This document shows, piece after piece, positions 39,902-47,828 of a stretch of 64,000 nucleotides of DNA. The DNA comes from VXRJ01 sp964636705 (GTDB taxonomy: Bacteria > Acidobacteriota > Vicinamibacteria > Vicinamibacterales > UBA8438). The notes beneath the pieces were generated by a model. That model worked only from the letters and a program-made list of their open reading frames with translations, searched no databases and had not been told where the DNA came from. Position 1 is the stretch's first letter. Each line of letters opens with the position of its first letter. The position numbers and the translations under genes are program-made. Location: assembly GCA_964636705.1 (NCBI GenBank), contig CAZWUJ010000022.1, positions 1 to 64,000 of the forward strand, given 5' to 3'.

Positions 39902-41266
39902 TCAGTGCGGCGTCGGCCGCCCCATGATCTTCGGGTTCTGATCCGCCAGGCTGTCGATGACCGCCTGCGAGACGACGTTCGAGAAGAGCGGGCGGATGTT
40001 CAGGTGGTTGTAGGGCCGGATCTGAATCATCAGCAGGCCGATCAGGTCCTCCACCGGGTCGGCCCAGTAGAGCGTGCCGTAGGCCCCGCCCCAGGTGTAG
40101 CTGCCGATGGAGAGCGCGTCCGTCGCCTGCGCCGAGTCGGTCAGGACGCCGAAGCCGAGGCCGAATCCGTAGCCGGGGCCCCGGACATAGACATCCTTGC
40201 CGGAGCCGATGTGATTGCTGATCATGTTGTCGACGGTCATCCGGCCGAGCAGCCGCGCCCCGTTGAGCTCGCCGCCGTTCGCGATCATCTGCGCGAACTG
40301 GTAGTAGTCGGCGGCGGTGCCGGCGAGCCCCGCGACGCCCCGGAACATCGGCCGCGGCTCGATATACTCCGGCTGCACCATCAGCTCGATCTTGCCAGCG
40401 GCGTTCGGCCGATAGACCGACGCCATCCGTTCCACCTTCTCGCGCGGCACGTAGTAGTACGTGTCGGTCATGCCAAGCGGCTCGAAGATCCGTTCGCGCA
40501 GGAACTGACCGAGCGACTGTCCCGAGATCTTCTCCACGAGGACGGCGACGTAGTCGGTGGAGTCGCCGTACTGCCACTCGTCGCCGGGATGGAATGCGCC
40601 CGGGATGACGGCGGCCGCCGCCACCCGCTCGGCGAGCGTAGGCCAGCCCTTGCCGTCGTTCGTCACCTTGGCGATCTGCTCCTCGCTCAGCCCCTTGCCG
40701 GCCGGGTTCATCGTGAGCCCGGAGGTGTGGGTCAGGACGTGCCGCACCGTGACCGGCCGCGCCTCCGGCACGGTGACCGGCCGCACGCCGTCGGTGTTAA
40801 TCCGGACCATGTGGTTCTCGTACTCCGGGATCCACTTGGCGATCGGATCGTCGAGCAGGAACTTCCCCTCCTCGAACAGCATCATCAGGGCGGACGAGAC
40901 GACCGGCTTGGTCATCGACATCAGCACGAAGATGTCGTCTTTCGTCATCGGAACCTGGTTCGCGACGTCCCGCCAGCCCTGCGCCTCGAAGTGGACCACC
41001 TTCCCCTTGCGCGCCACCAGGGTTACCGCCCCGGCGATCTGGTCGGTGTCGATGTACTCCTGGATGAAGGTGTTGATCCGCTGCAACCGCTCGGTCGACA
41101 TGCCGACCGACTCCGCCTCGGCCACAATGATGTCGTCCGCCGCGCCCGCCGCGCCCGCCGCGAACGGCGCGGCCCCGTATTCGCCCGACGCGAGCAAGGC
41201 CCCCGCAATCACGCCAGCCGCCGCCACCGCCGGCCAGCACCGGCGTCCGGTCATTCTGTTTCTCAT
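39902..41266 (-). CDS. Serine beta-lactamase-like hydrolase (class C/esterase type)
   Basis: This 454-residue exported protein has a signal region to about residue 42. The SxxK motif is in FVLMSMTKPVVSSALMM (Ser117, Lys120), the Y-x-(N/D/S) motif in WQYGDSTDYVAVLVEKI, and HVLTHTSGLT is the typical family stretch. The third motif is near GSYTWGGAYGTLYW. Such proteins are usually esterases or peptidases rather than antibiotic-resistance enzymes. It lies 26 bp before the PQQ-like gene's 3' end on the same strand. Confidence 0.9.
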   Translation of the reverse strand: MRNRMTGRRCWPAVAAAGVIAGALLASGEYGAAPFAAGAAGAADDIIVAEAESVGMSTERLQRINTFIQEYIDTDQIAGAVTLVARKGKVVHFEAQGWRDVANQVPMTKDDIFVLMSMTKPVVSSALMMLFEEGKFLLDDPIAKWIPEYENHMVRINTDGVRPVTVPEARPVTVRHVLTHTSGLTMNPAGKGLSEEQIAKVTNDGKGWPTLAERVAAAAVIPGAFHPGDEWQYGDSTDYVAVLVEKISGQSLGQFLRERIFEPLGMTDTYYYVPREKVERMASVYRPNAAGKIELMVQPEYIEPRPMFRGVAGLAGTAADYYQFAQMIANGGELNGARLLGRMTVDNMISNHIGSGKDVYVRGPGYGFGLGFGVLTDSAQATDALSIGSYTWGGAYGTLYWADPVEDLIGLLMIQIRPYNHLNIRPLFSNVVSQAVIDSLADQNPKIMGRPTPH

Positions 41267-41292
41267 CGCTCTGCCCTCCGCGAAAGCCCGCG

Positions 41293-42672
41293 TTACTGGT
41301 AGTCCTCCGCCGCCAGCGAGACGCGGATGATCTCCTCGTCGTTCCGTGTCACCAGGTGCCGGTTGGCGTAAGCCGGGTGCGTCCAGTTGACCGCCCGGTC
41401 CTCGAAGCGCCGCGGTCCGTAGCCGGCGCTCGACGTCGCCGCGATCAGCGTCGTCCTGTCAATCTCCTCGTACCCTTCCGGCGTGAACCTCGCGATCATC
41501 AGATCGCCGGCGTCGTTGTTGACGAAGTACCGATCGCCGTGCCGCACCATGAACGCGGCGCCCCACCGGCGCTGCACCGTCATCTCGTCCGACACCCAGA
41601 GGCGTTCGCCGGTTCGCGCGTCGAGGCCCCGCAACTCGCCATAACTGTCGACCCCGTAGATGTAGTCGTCCTCGAAGATCGGTGTCGTGATGAGCGAGTG
41701 GAGCGCCCGGGTCTCAGCCGCCATTTCGCTCGTCCCGTTGACCTGCCACACGCGCTCGGCGGCGGGACGGTCGGTGGCGAGGCGAAGCATCATCGATCCG
41801 CCGTAGAACTGCGTGAAGAAGAGCTGATTGCCGTTCCGGACCGGCGTGGCCACCGTCATCGCTGAGGGGACCTCCCACGGTTCGGTCCAGTAGGTCTCGC
41901 CGGTTTCCGGATTGAGGGAGCTGACCGCGGTCGGGTGCCAGACGATCAACTGCCGGACGCCGCCCGCCTCGTAGATGACGGGCTGTGCGTAGCCCATCTC
42001 GTTGGTCACGTTGATGGCGCGCCAGATCTCCTCGCCCGTCATCTTGTCGAACGCCATCACGAGACCGTCCGGTTCGCCGCCAACCAGGTGGATGAGGCGA
42101 TCGCCATCGACGAGAGGCGCGCTGGCCGTCCCCCAGATCGGCACCGTCGTGTCGTACTCCGTCACCGTGTCGTGCTGCCAGAGCACCTCGCCGGTCTCCG
42201 CGTGCAGGCAGACCAGCATGCCCGCCCCGCCAGCAAAGTAGACGCGGTCCTCGTCTACCGTCGGCGTGGCGCGGGGTCCGGTGGCATAGGACAGCATCAG
42301 GTTGCGGTAGGCGGTCGGCCATTCGTAGGTCCACAGGACGCGGCCCGTTTCCTCGTCGAGGGCCAGCGCCCGCTCGGTACCGTCCATCACCCGCGTCTCC
42401 TGGAGGAACTCGAAGTCGGTGACGAACACGCGGCCGTCGGCGACGGCCGGGCCGGAGAAACCTCCCCGGATCGGCGTCCGCCAGGCGACCCTCAGTCCGT
42501 CGGCGGGAAAGCGATCGATGATGCCATCATCGGTCCAGACCGCCTGGCGGCCGGCGCCGCGCCATTCCGGCCAGTCGGCCGCGCCGAGCGCTGGCGCCGC
42601 GACGGCCAGGCCCAAGGCCACCGGGATCCATCGTCCCATCGTTCGTTCCGACCGCCGCTGTCCTGTTCGCAT
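41293..42672 (-). CDS. Secreted PQQ-like beta-propeller protein
   Basis: This 459-residue protein has a signal peptide (about residues 14-31, PALGA) and an eight-blade outer propeller with WPEWRG at the beginning and tryptophan-docking repeats such as LALDEETGRVLWTYEW, LHAETGEVLWQHDT, LNPETGETYWTEPW and LDARTGERLWVSDE. Without a haem or clear PQQ/metal site it is more likely a BamB-like or quinoprotein-like binding protein than an oxidase. The ATG at 42672 has GGAGAG seven bases upstream; ATG 42639 is the alternative. Confidence 0.85.
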   Translation of the reverse strand: MRTGQRRSERTMGRWIPVALGLAVAAPALGAADWPEWRGAGRQAVWTDDGIIDRFPADGLRVAWRTPIRGGFSGPAVADGRVFVTDFEFLQETRVMDGTERALALDEETGRVLWTYEWPTAYRNLMLSYATGPRATPTVDEDRVYFAGGAGMLVCLHAETGEVLWQHDTVTEYDTTVPIWGTASAPLVDGDRLIHLVGGEPDGLVMAFDKMTGEEIWRAINVTNEMGYAQPVIYEAGGVRQLIVWHPTAVSSLNPETGETYWTEPWEVPSAMTVATPVRNGNQLFFTQFYGGSMMLRLATDRPAAERVWQVNGTSEMAAETRALHSLITTPIFEDDYIYGVDSYGELRGLDARTGERLWVSDEMTVQRRWGAAFMVRHGDRYFVNNDAGDLMIARFTPEGYEEIDRTTLIAATSSAGYGPRRFEDRAVNWTHPAYANRHLVTRNDEEIIRVSLAAEDYQ

Positions 42673-42779
42673 CAAGAGTCTCTCCGTTGCCGGGCACAGT
42701 CCGGGCGCACGCCCGACCCGGATGTTCCGCCTATTGTCGCGCAAATCCGGCAGCGGGCAAAACGCCCTGGCCCTGCGAG

Positions 42780-42985
42780 TCGGCGTCGTGTCAGCACATT
42801 TTGGTCTTGGCGCCCCGCGGGCAGGGCAAGACCATGCTCTTTGCGCGCGTGCAGGCGGAACTCCGGACAAGCGAGGAACTCTCCGCTCACCTGCTCCCGG
42901 TCCGGTTCATGGAGGAGAACCACGAGATTTCGTCGGTCGCCGACTTCTGGCTCGAAGCGCTGTTCCACCTAGCCCGCTGGATGTT
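42780..42985 (+). pseudogene. AAA ATPase N-terminal fragment
   Basis: HILVLAPRGQGKTMLFARV contains a Walker A motif (GQGKT), and LRTSEELSAHLLPVRFMEEN then VADFWLEALFHLAR continues the pattern of a signalling-type AAA ATPase found as a large protein elsewhere. Here the match stops after about 65 residues and no Walker B is found. It is a decayed fragment. The rest of the 42673-43216 gap shows nothing I can support. Confidence 0.6.
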
Positions 42986-43216
42986 TGTGGCGTTCGGTGT
43001 GCCGGCATGCTTCGATCGTCCGTGGGCACCGGCGTGACCGTCACCGTCCACTGTCGAGGACAGGCCGTCCGCTTGAGAGTCATGGGGTTGGCGCGGCGGC
43101 CATCCGGCCCCCCGGAAATGCTCAACGTTCCGGCCCGCGGGTCGTGCAGGGGAGTTGGCACGCGCTATGCATGACTTCCAACTGGTTTCTGCTTGATCGT
43201 TGGAGGGAGATGCACC

Positions 43217-44404
43217 ATGTCACGTTCAATGCCGCGTTCCACATCGCCTGTTCTGGCCGCGTTCCTTGCGGCCGTGTTCGCCGCGCCCGTCGTCACGATC
43301 TCGGCGGAAGCAGCCGAGGCGGCGCAGCGGGCGCGCGTTCGCGGCGGCAGCCAGGCGTCGCCTCCCGCCCGGTCCGCACCGGCGCCACGCGCCCAGGCTC
43401 CGTCCCGGCGACCACCCGCCGCACGCCCTTCAGCTCCCCGTAATCAGGCTCCATCGCGGCGGCCACCCGCCGCGCGCCCGTCGGAGCCACGGGCTCAGGC
43501 TCCAAGGCCAAGCGCTCCCGCGGTGCAGCGTCGCGCGCCGTCGGCGCCTCCGCCGTCAGCTTCGCCTCCTCCGACGTCGAGCGGCCGCGACCGCACCGCC
43601 CGCCCGGTTCAGCGCCGCCCGGCGGAGGCGGACGGACGCCGTAACCCGCGAGCGCCGACCCCGGCTATCTCGCCGCGTGATACGCCGTCACCGCCACGCA
43701 CCGCACGGCCGCGACAGCGTGCGCCGCAGGTGACCGACCAGCGCCGCGCCGTCCCGCGGCAGCGCGCGCCACAGGTAGTCGACCGGGGTCGCGCGGTCCC
43801 GCGCGCCCGTGACGTCGGCGGCGGCCGCCGCGGCGTCATCGATACGAGCCGGCCGCGGCTGTGGCGCGATGGGCCGGACTATCGGGCTTCGCGGCCGGGT
43901 TACCGCTACGGCTACAACTACCGAACCGGCTATGGCTACTACCGTCCATGGCGACCCACCGTGCGGTACCACTACGTGCCGCTACCCGGTTACCGGCCGC
44001 CACGCGTGTACGGCTCCTGGTTCTACTTCCCCGGCTTCCACCTCGGGGTGCAGGTTGGCTACCGTCCCTACGGCGGCGGCGTCTGGTCCACGTACTACAA
44101 TCCGTACGGCGGCTGGTACGACCCGTACGCCTACGGCGGTTACGGCTACAGCTACAACTACGGCGACTTCTACACGGGCTTTCTTCGGCTGAAAGTGCGG
44201 CCGCGTGATGCGCAGGTCCATGTCGACGGGTACTTCGTAGGCATCGTCGACGACTTCGACGGACTGTTCCAGCGCGTCCGGCTCGAGGAGGGGCCGCACA
44301 CCGTCGAGGTGCGGCATCCCTACTATGAGACACTCACAATCGACGTGCTGATCGTCGCCGGGGAGAAGGTGACCTATCAGGGCGACCTCATCCCGCGGCC
44401 GTGA
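43217..44404 (+). CDS. Exported PEGA-domain protein with Pro/Arg-rich and Gly/Tyr-rich low-complexity regions
   Basis: The 395-residue protein has a signal peptide (to about residue 35), then a long region of degenerate repeats: APSRRPPAARPSAPRNQ twice, and RQRAPQVxDxxRAVPR twice (about 45-205). A Gly/Tyr-rich stretch follows (YRYGYNYRTGYGYYRP and YGGYGYSYNYGDFY). A C-terminal PEGA domain runs about 325-395: LRLKVRPRDAQVHVDGYFVG and VRLEEGPHTVEVRHPYYE. GGAGGGA precedes the ATG. PEGA proteins are surface-associated; the repetitive part may be a flexible periplasmic or wall-spanning tether. It is 33 bp upstream of the next gene. Confidence 0.85.
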   Translation: MSRSMPRSTSPVLAAFLAAVFAAPVVTISAEAAEAAQRARVRGGSQASPPARSAPAPRAQAPSRRPPAARPSAPRNQAPSRRPPAARPSEPRAQAPRPSAPAVQRRAPSAPPPSASPPPTSSGRDRTARPVQRRPAEADGRRNPRAPTPAISPRDTPSPPRTARPRQRAPQVTDQRRAVPRQRAPQVVDRGRAVPRARDVGGGRRGVIDTSRPRLWRDGPDYRASRPGYRYGYNYRTGYGYYRPWRPTVRYHYVPLPGYRPPRVYGSWFYFPGFHLGVQVGYRPYGGGVWSTYYNPYGGWYDPYAYGGYGYSYNYGDFYTGFLRLKVRPRDAQVHVDGYFVGIVDDFDGLFQRVRLEEGPHTVEVRHPYYETLTIDVLIVAGEKVTYQGDLIPRP

Positions 44405-44437
44405 CCGGCGCCGCGCGGGCTGAACCAGCCGCTTCCG

Positions 44438-45931
44438 ATGAATATGACGCGTGCAATGCGAAACCGGTCTGCCGCCGCGGCCGGCACGGCGCTGACGATG
44501 GCGCTGTGGCTGGCGTTCGCCGCCGCGCCGCGCGCCGGCCAGCAGGATGGCGACAACGAGTTGGACCGCTTCATGGAGCAGGTGCTCGCGAAGCGCGAGG
44601 AGAACGCCGCGGTACGGCTGCAGTTCATCCTCGACGAAACGGCCGAGAGCCGGGTGAGCGGACCCGGAGGCCACACGCTCTGGGGCACCCGCGGCGACTA
44701 CACCTGGTACGAGCGGGACGGCGTCTTCGTCCGTAGCCCGGTTCGGATCGATGGCGTCACCATCGGCGAGACCGAGCGGCGATCCTACGAGGCGGACTGG
44801 CTGCGGCGGGAGGAGCGGCGCTCGCGGCGCCGCCTGCGCGAGCGGGAGTCCCCGGCGCGCTGGTCCCGCCGGACGGCGCGCGAGAACGTCCGCATCGCGA
44901 TCGAACGGGAGTGGGGCGGCAGCGTCGACTTCGAGTTGCTCGACACGATCGCGCGGCAGGCACGGGACTGGAACGACGGTCAGGCCGCGATGATCGCCGC
45001 GGCGGATTGGATCCTGGAGGAGCGCGGAGGTGTTGACTCGGTCGGATTCGGCCGCGCGGTCGCCAAGGTTCGGGACGGCTTTTCGATGCTGGAAGCGGAC
45101 CGCCTGATGCGCGACGAGCTGCGGGCGATGCTCGATGGGGCGGTTCCGCAGATTGCGCCCGCCGTGGGGTCGGCCACCGACGAGGAGTTCGCGCAGTTTC
45201 TCGAGTTGTTCGAGCTGGCGGTGCGCGACGGCGTGCGGATCGCGCCGGTCGACGCCGCGGTTGTGGACGCGGTCGAAGCGGCGCCGGCGGACGGTGTGGG
45301 CGGTCGCCAACGGGCCGAGAAGTTGCGGGAGGCGAACCGTGCGCTGCTCGCCCTGCCTGAGGCGCCCGACGCCGATGGCGTGGCGGTCGGTTCGGATCGT
45401 GTCATGGATGGGCTCGAGCCGGGCTTCGTCTCCGACTCCTTCTTCCTCGACTTCCAGTTCGAACCGGGACGCTACTACCTGGTGGGGCGCGAGACGCTCG
45501 ACGGCCATGAGGTCGTCCGGATCGAGTACTACCCGGAACAGATGTTCAGCGACATCGACGGCGGCCCGGACGACGCCGAGGACCGGGATGGTGACGCAAG
45601 GGCGCGCGAAATCGAGCGCGACCTCGACAAGACCGCACTGGTCACTCTCTGGATCGATCCCGGCGAGCATCAGATCGTCCGGTACACGTTCGAGAATCTC
45701 GGGTTGGAGTTCCTGCCGGCACGCTGGCTGTTCCGGGTGGAAGAACTGACGGCGTCGATGACCATGCGCCAGCCGTTCGCGGGCGTCTGGTTGCCGGCGG
45801 AGGTGGAGATGCACGCCGCGTTCTCGCTCGCCACCGGTCGCTACGAAGCGCACGGTTCGCGCCGCTACACGGACTACCGTGAAGCGGAGAGCGGCGGCCG
45901 GATCCGTTCCTTCGGTCCGCCCGTGCGATGA
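44438..45931 (+). CDS. Exported hypothetical protein, LolA-like C-terminal part
   Basis: This 497-residue protein has a signal peptide (to about residue 34, APRAGQ). An Arg/Glu-rich helical region follows (about 125-160) and an alpha-helical middle. The C-terminal 180 residues (FQFEPGRYYLVGRETLDGHE, VRIEYYPEQMF, ALVTLWIDPGEHQIVRYTFE) resemble LolA/LppX-like sheets seen in 'outer membrane lipoprotein-sorting' relatives. I cannot name a family. It overlaps the Omp85-type gene by 4 bp, so the two probably act together in the envelope. Confidence 0.75.
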   Translation: MNMTRAMRNRSAAAAGTALTMALWLAFAAAPRAGQQDGDNELDRFMEQVLAKREENAAVRLQFILDETAESRVSGPGGHTLWGTRGDYTWYERDGVFVRSPVRIDGVTIGETERRSYEADWLRREERRSRRRLRERESPARWSRRTARENVRIAIEREWGGSVDFELLDTIARQARDWNDGQAAMIAAADWILEERGGVDSVGFGRAVAKVRDGFSMLEADRLMRDELRAMLDGAVPQIAPAVGSATDEEFAQFLELFELAVRDGVRIAPVDAAVVDAVEAAPADGVGGRQRAEKLREANRALLALPEAPDADGVAVGSDRVMDGLEPGFVSDSFFLDFQFEPGRYYLVGRETLDGHEVVRIEYYPEQMFSDIDGGPDDAEDRDGDARAREIERDLDKTALVTLWIDPGEHQIVRYTFENLGLEFLPARWLFRVEELTASMTMRQPFAGVWLPAEVEMHAAFSLATGRYEAHGSRRYTDYREAESGGRIRSFGPPVR

Positions 45932-47208
45932 GTTCGCACCGTCTGCCGGGCATCCTCGTGGCCGTCGTGGTGGCGGCGCTGGTCCTCGCGCCGGCCGTGG
46001 CGGCACAGCCGCAGTCGCCGCCGGCCGAGGAGACCGTCGTCGAAGTGCGCGTTCACGGCAACCACTCGATCCCGGATGACGAGGTGGTCGCGCTGGCCGG
46101 TGTCGCGCTCGGCGATGCCGTCACGCCGGAGCTGATCGAGACGGTAGCGAACCGTCTGGAGGCGAGTGGCCGGTTCGCCTCGGTGGAAGTGCGGAAGCGG
46201 TACCGGTCGCTGACCGCCACGGACCAGATTGCGCTCGTGATCGTGGTGCGCGAAGAGCCGGCTGCCTCGGTGCGGAACGACCTGTTGCGTGCGTTGACCC
46301 GCTTGGCGGGGCAGACGATGTTCCTGCCGATAGTCGACTACGAGGAGGGTTACGGGCTGACGTACGGCGCGCGGTTCAGCCTGGTGGATGTTGCGGGCGA
46401 GGGAAGCCGGATGTCGGTCCCGGCCACCTGGGGCGGCGAGCGGGGCGTGGGCATCGACCTGGAGGTTCCGCTGCCCGGGCGCGTCGCCGATCGCCTGCTC
46501 GTGAGCGGGTCGCGTGGCCGGCGGCGGCATCCGGCGCTCGGTCTGGTGGACGACCGCACCAGCATTCGCGTTGGCGCCGACCGCCGCTTCACGTCCGGCC
46601 TGCAGTTTCACACCGCGCTGTCCCGAGACGAGGTGCGGTTCGGGGGCGGGGTCGACCGGTTGACCCGCACCGAGGCCGGGGTGACCTACCGCTCGGCTGC
46701 GGCCACCAGTTTTCCGCGCAACGAGGCGGTGTTGGCGGCGTCGCTCGAACGCCTCGCCATTGCGGGCCGTGCGAAGCCGATTGTGCGGCCACGGCTCGAC
46801 GCGCAGGCGTTTGTCGGCGTGATGGGGCAGTCGGTCGTGGCCGCGCGGCTGCTGTACGAAGGCGCGTCCGGCCCCTTGCCGCTCCATGAACAGCCGCTCC
46901 TCGGTGGCGGCTCCACCGTCCGCGGCTGGCCGGTCGGGGCGCGGATGGGAGACCGTCTGCTGGCCGGCTCGCTCGAATGGCGGCTGCCGGTGACGTCGCC
47001 GCTGTCGGCCGGCAATGCCGGCTTGCGCTTCTTCTACGACCGCGGCGCGGTCTGGGACATCGGCCATCCGTTGCGCGGCGCGGCGTTCCTTGAGGGAGCG
47101 GGCGTCGGGCTGTTCTTCTCCGCGCCGTTCTTCCAGGTCAATGTCGACGTTGCGCATGACCTCGCCGGATCGGTGCGCGTCCATGCCGGTGCGGGCGCGC
47201 GGTTCTGA
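45928..47208 (+). CDS. Omp85/BamA-superfamily protein with one POTRA domain
   Basis: This 426-residue outer-membrane protein has a signal peptide (AVAAQ), one POTRA-like domain (VVEVRVHGNHSIPDDEVVAL to about 115), then a 16-strand-like barrel with the conserved GGGSTVRGWPVGARMG (RGW of Omp85) and C-terminal phenylalanine (AGARF). Much shorter than BamA (~800) and close to TamA-like or patatin-linked minimal forms. It is coupled to the upstream LolA-like gene, suggesting lipid or protein delivery to the outer membrane. Confidence 0.85.
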   Translation: MSSHRLPGILVAVVVAALVLAPAVAAQPQSPPAEETVVEVRVHGNHSIPDDEVVALAGVALGDAVTPELIETVANRLEASGRFASVEVRKRYRSLTATDQIALVIVVREEPAASVRNDLLRALTRLAGQTMFLPIVDYEEGYGLTYGARFSLVDVAGEGSRMSVPATWGGERGVGIDLEVPLPGRVADRLLVSGSRGRRRHPALGLVDDRTSIRVGADRRFTSGLQFHTALSRDEVRFGGGVDRLTRTEAGVTYRSAAATSFPRNEAVLAASLERLAIAGRAKPIVRPRLDAQAFVGVMGQSVVAARLLYEGASGPLPLHEQPLLGGGSTVRGWPVGARMGDRLLAGSLEWRLPVTSPLSAGNAGLRFFYDRGAVWDIGHPLRGAAFLEGAGVGLFFSAPFFQVNVDVAHDLAGSVRVHAGAGARF

Positions 47209-47218
47209 TCCTCGGTTC

Positions 47219-47236
47219 GCCGGCGTCCACGCCGGC
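47219..47236. repeat. Dispersed palindrome, copy F
   Basis: gccggcgtccacgccggc: 8-bp stem with C-G pairs swapped to G-C in the inner positions relative to other copies, and the same TCCA centre. Lies between the Omp85 gene and ogt. Confidence 0.8.
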
Positions 47237-47248
47237 AAGCGCTGAGGC

Positions 47249-47254
47249 TACAAT
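47249..47254 (+). promoter_or_regulatory. -10 box for ogt
   Basis: TACAAT followed by an AGGAGG ribosome site (47263-47268) and a TTG start at 47277. No convincing -35. Confidence 0.35.
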
Positions 47255-47276
47255 CGGGGCGCAGGAGGCCATTCCA

Positions 47277-47828
47277 TTGCCAAGGACCGAGCAACCCGAA
47301 GCCGCCGCCAAGCTGTACCACGACTTCCCGACGCCGATCGGCACGATGCGCATCGTCGGCGACGACGCGCAGATCGATCAGGTCAACCTTCCGAAGGAGG
47401 CGTCAAGAGCGCCCAATCCGGCGTGGCGCTGCTGCGACGACGATCTCCCGGCGCCGATGCGCCAGGCGAAGGAACAGTTGGTGGAGTACTTCGCGGGCGC
47501 CCGCTCTACGTTCGACCTGCCCCTCGGCCTCGATGTCGGCACCGCGTTCCGGCGCCGGGTGTGGCGGGAACTGCAGCGCATCCCCTACGGCGAAACCATC
47601 TCCTACGGCGAGCTGGCCCGCCGCATCGGGCAGCCGACCGCCTCGCGCGCCGTCGGCAACGCCAATCATCACAACCCGATTGCCATCATCGTCCCTTGCC
47701 ACCGCGTGATCGGCGCCGATGGGACGCTCGTGGGGTACGGGGGCGGCCTGCCGACCAAGGAACGACTGCTGGCGCACGAACAGCGCCATGACCTGAAGGG
47801 CCGGGAACTGCAGGTCAGGGCAGACTGA
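47277..47828 (+). CDS. ogt: Methylated-DNA-[protein]-cysteine S-methyltransferase
   Basis: This 183-residue DNA repair protein transfers alkyl groups from O6-alkylguanine to its own cysteine. The active site is IIVPCHRVIGADGTLVGYGG (Cys141), preceded by the helix-turn-helix IPYGETISYGELARRIG and the 'asparagine hinge' NANHHNP. A TTG start is chosen: AGGAGG lies eight bases upstream and no ATG is available in frame. Its 3' end overlaps the convergent PQQ dehydrogenase gene by 14 bp. Confidence 0.93.
   Translation: MPRTEQPEAAAKLYHDFPTPIGTMRIVGDDAQIDQVNLPKEASRAPNPAWRCCDDDLPAPMRQAKEQLVEYFAGARSTFDLPLGLDVGTAFRRRVWRELQRIPYGETISYGELARRIGQPTASRAVGNANHHNPIAIIVPCHRVIGADGTLVGYGGGLPTKERLLAHEQRHDLKGRELQVRAD

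Noticed and set aside
39902..41266. Antibiotic-resistance beta-lactamase
   Set aside because: SxxK and YxD motifs are present, but the sequence resembles the broad serine-hydrolase/esterase group and the context is metabolic.
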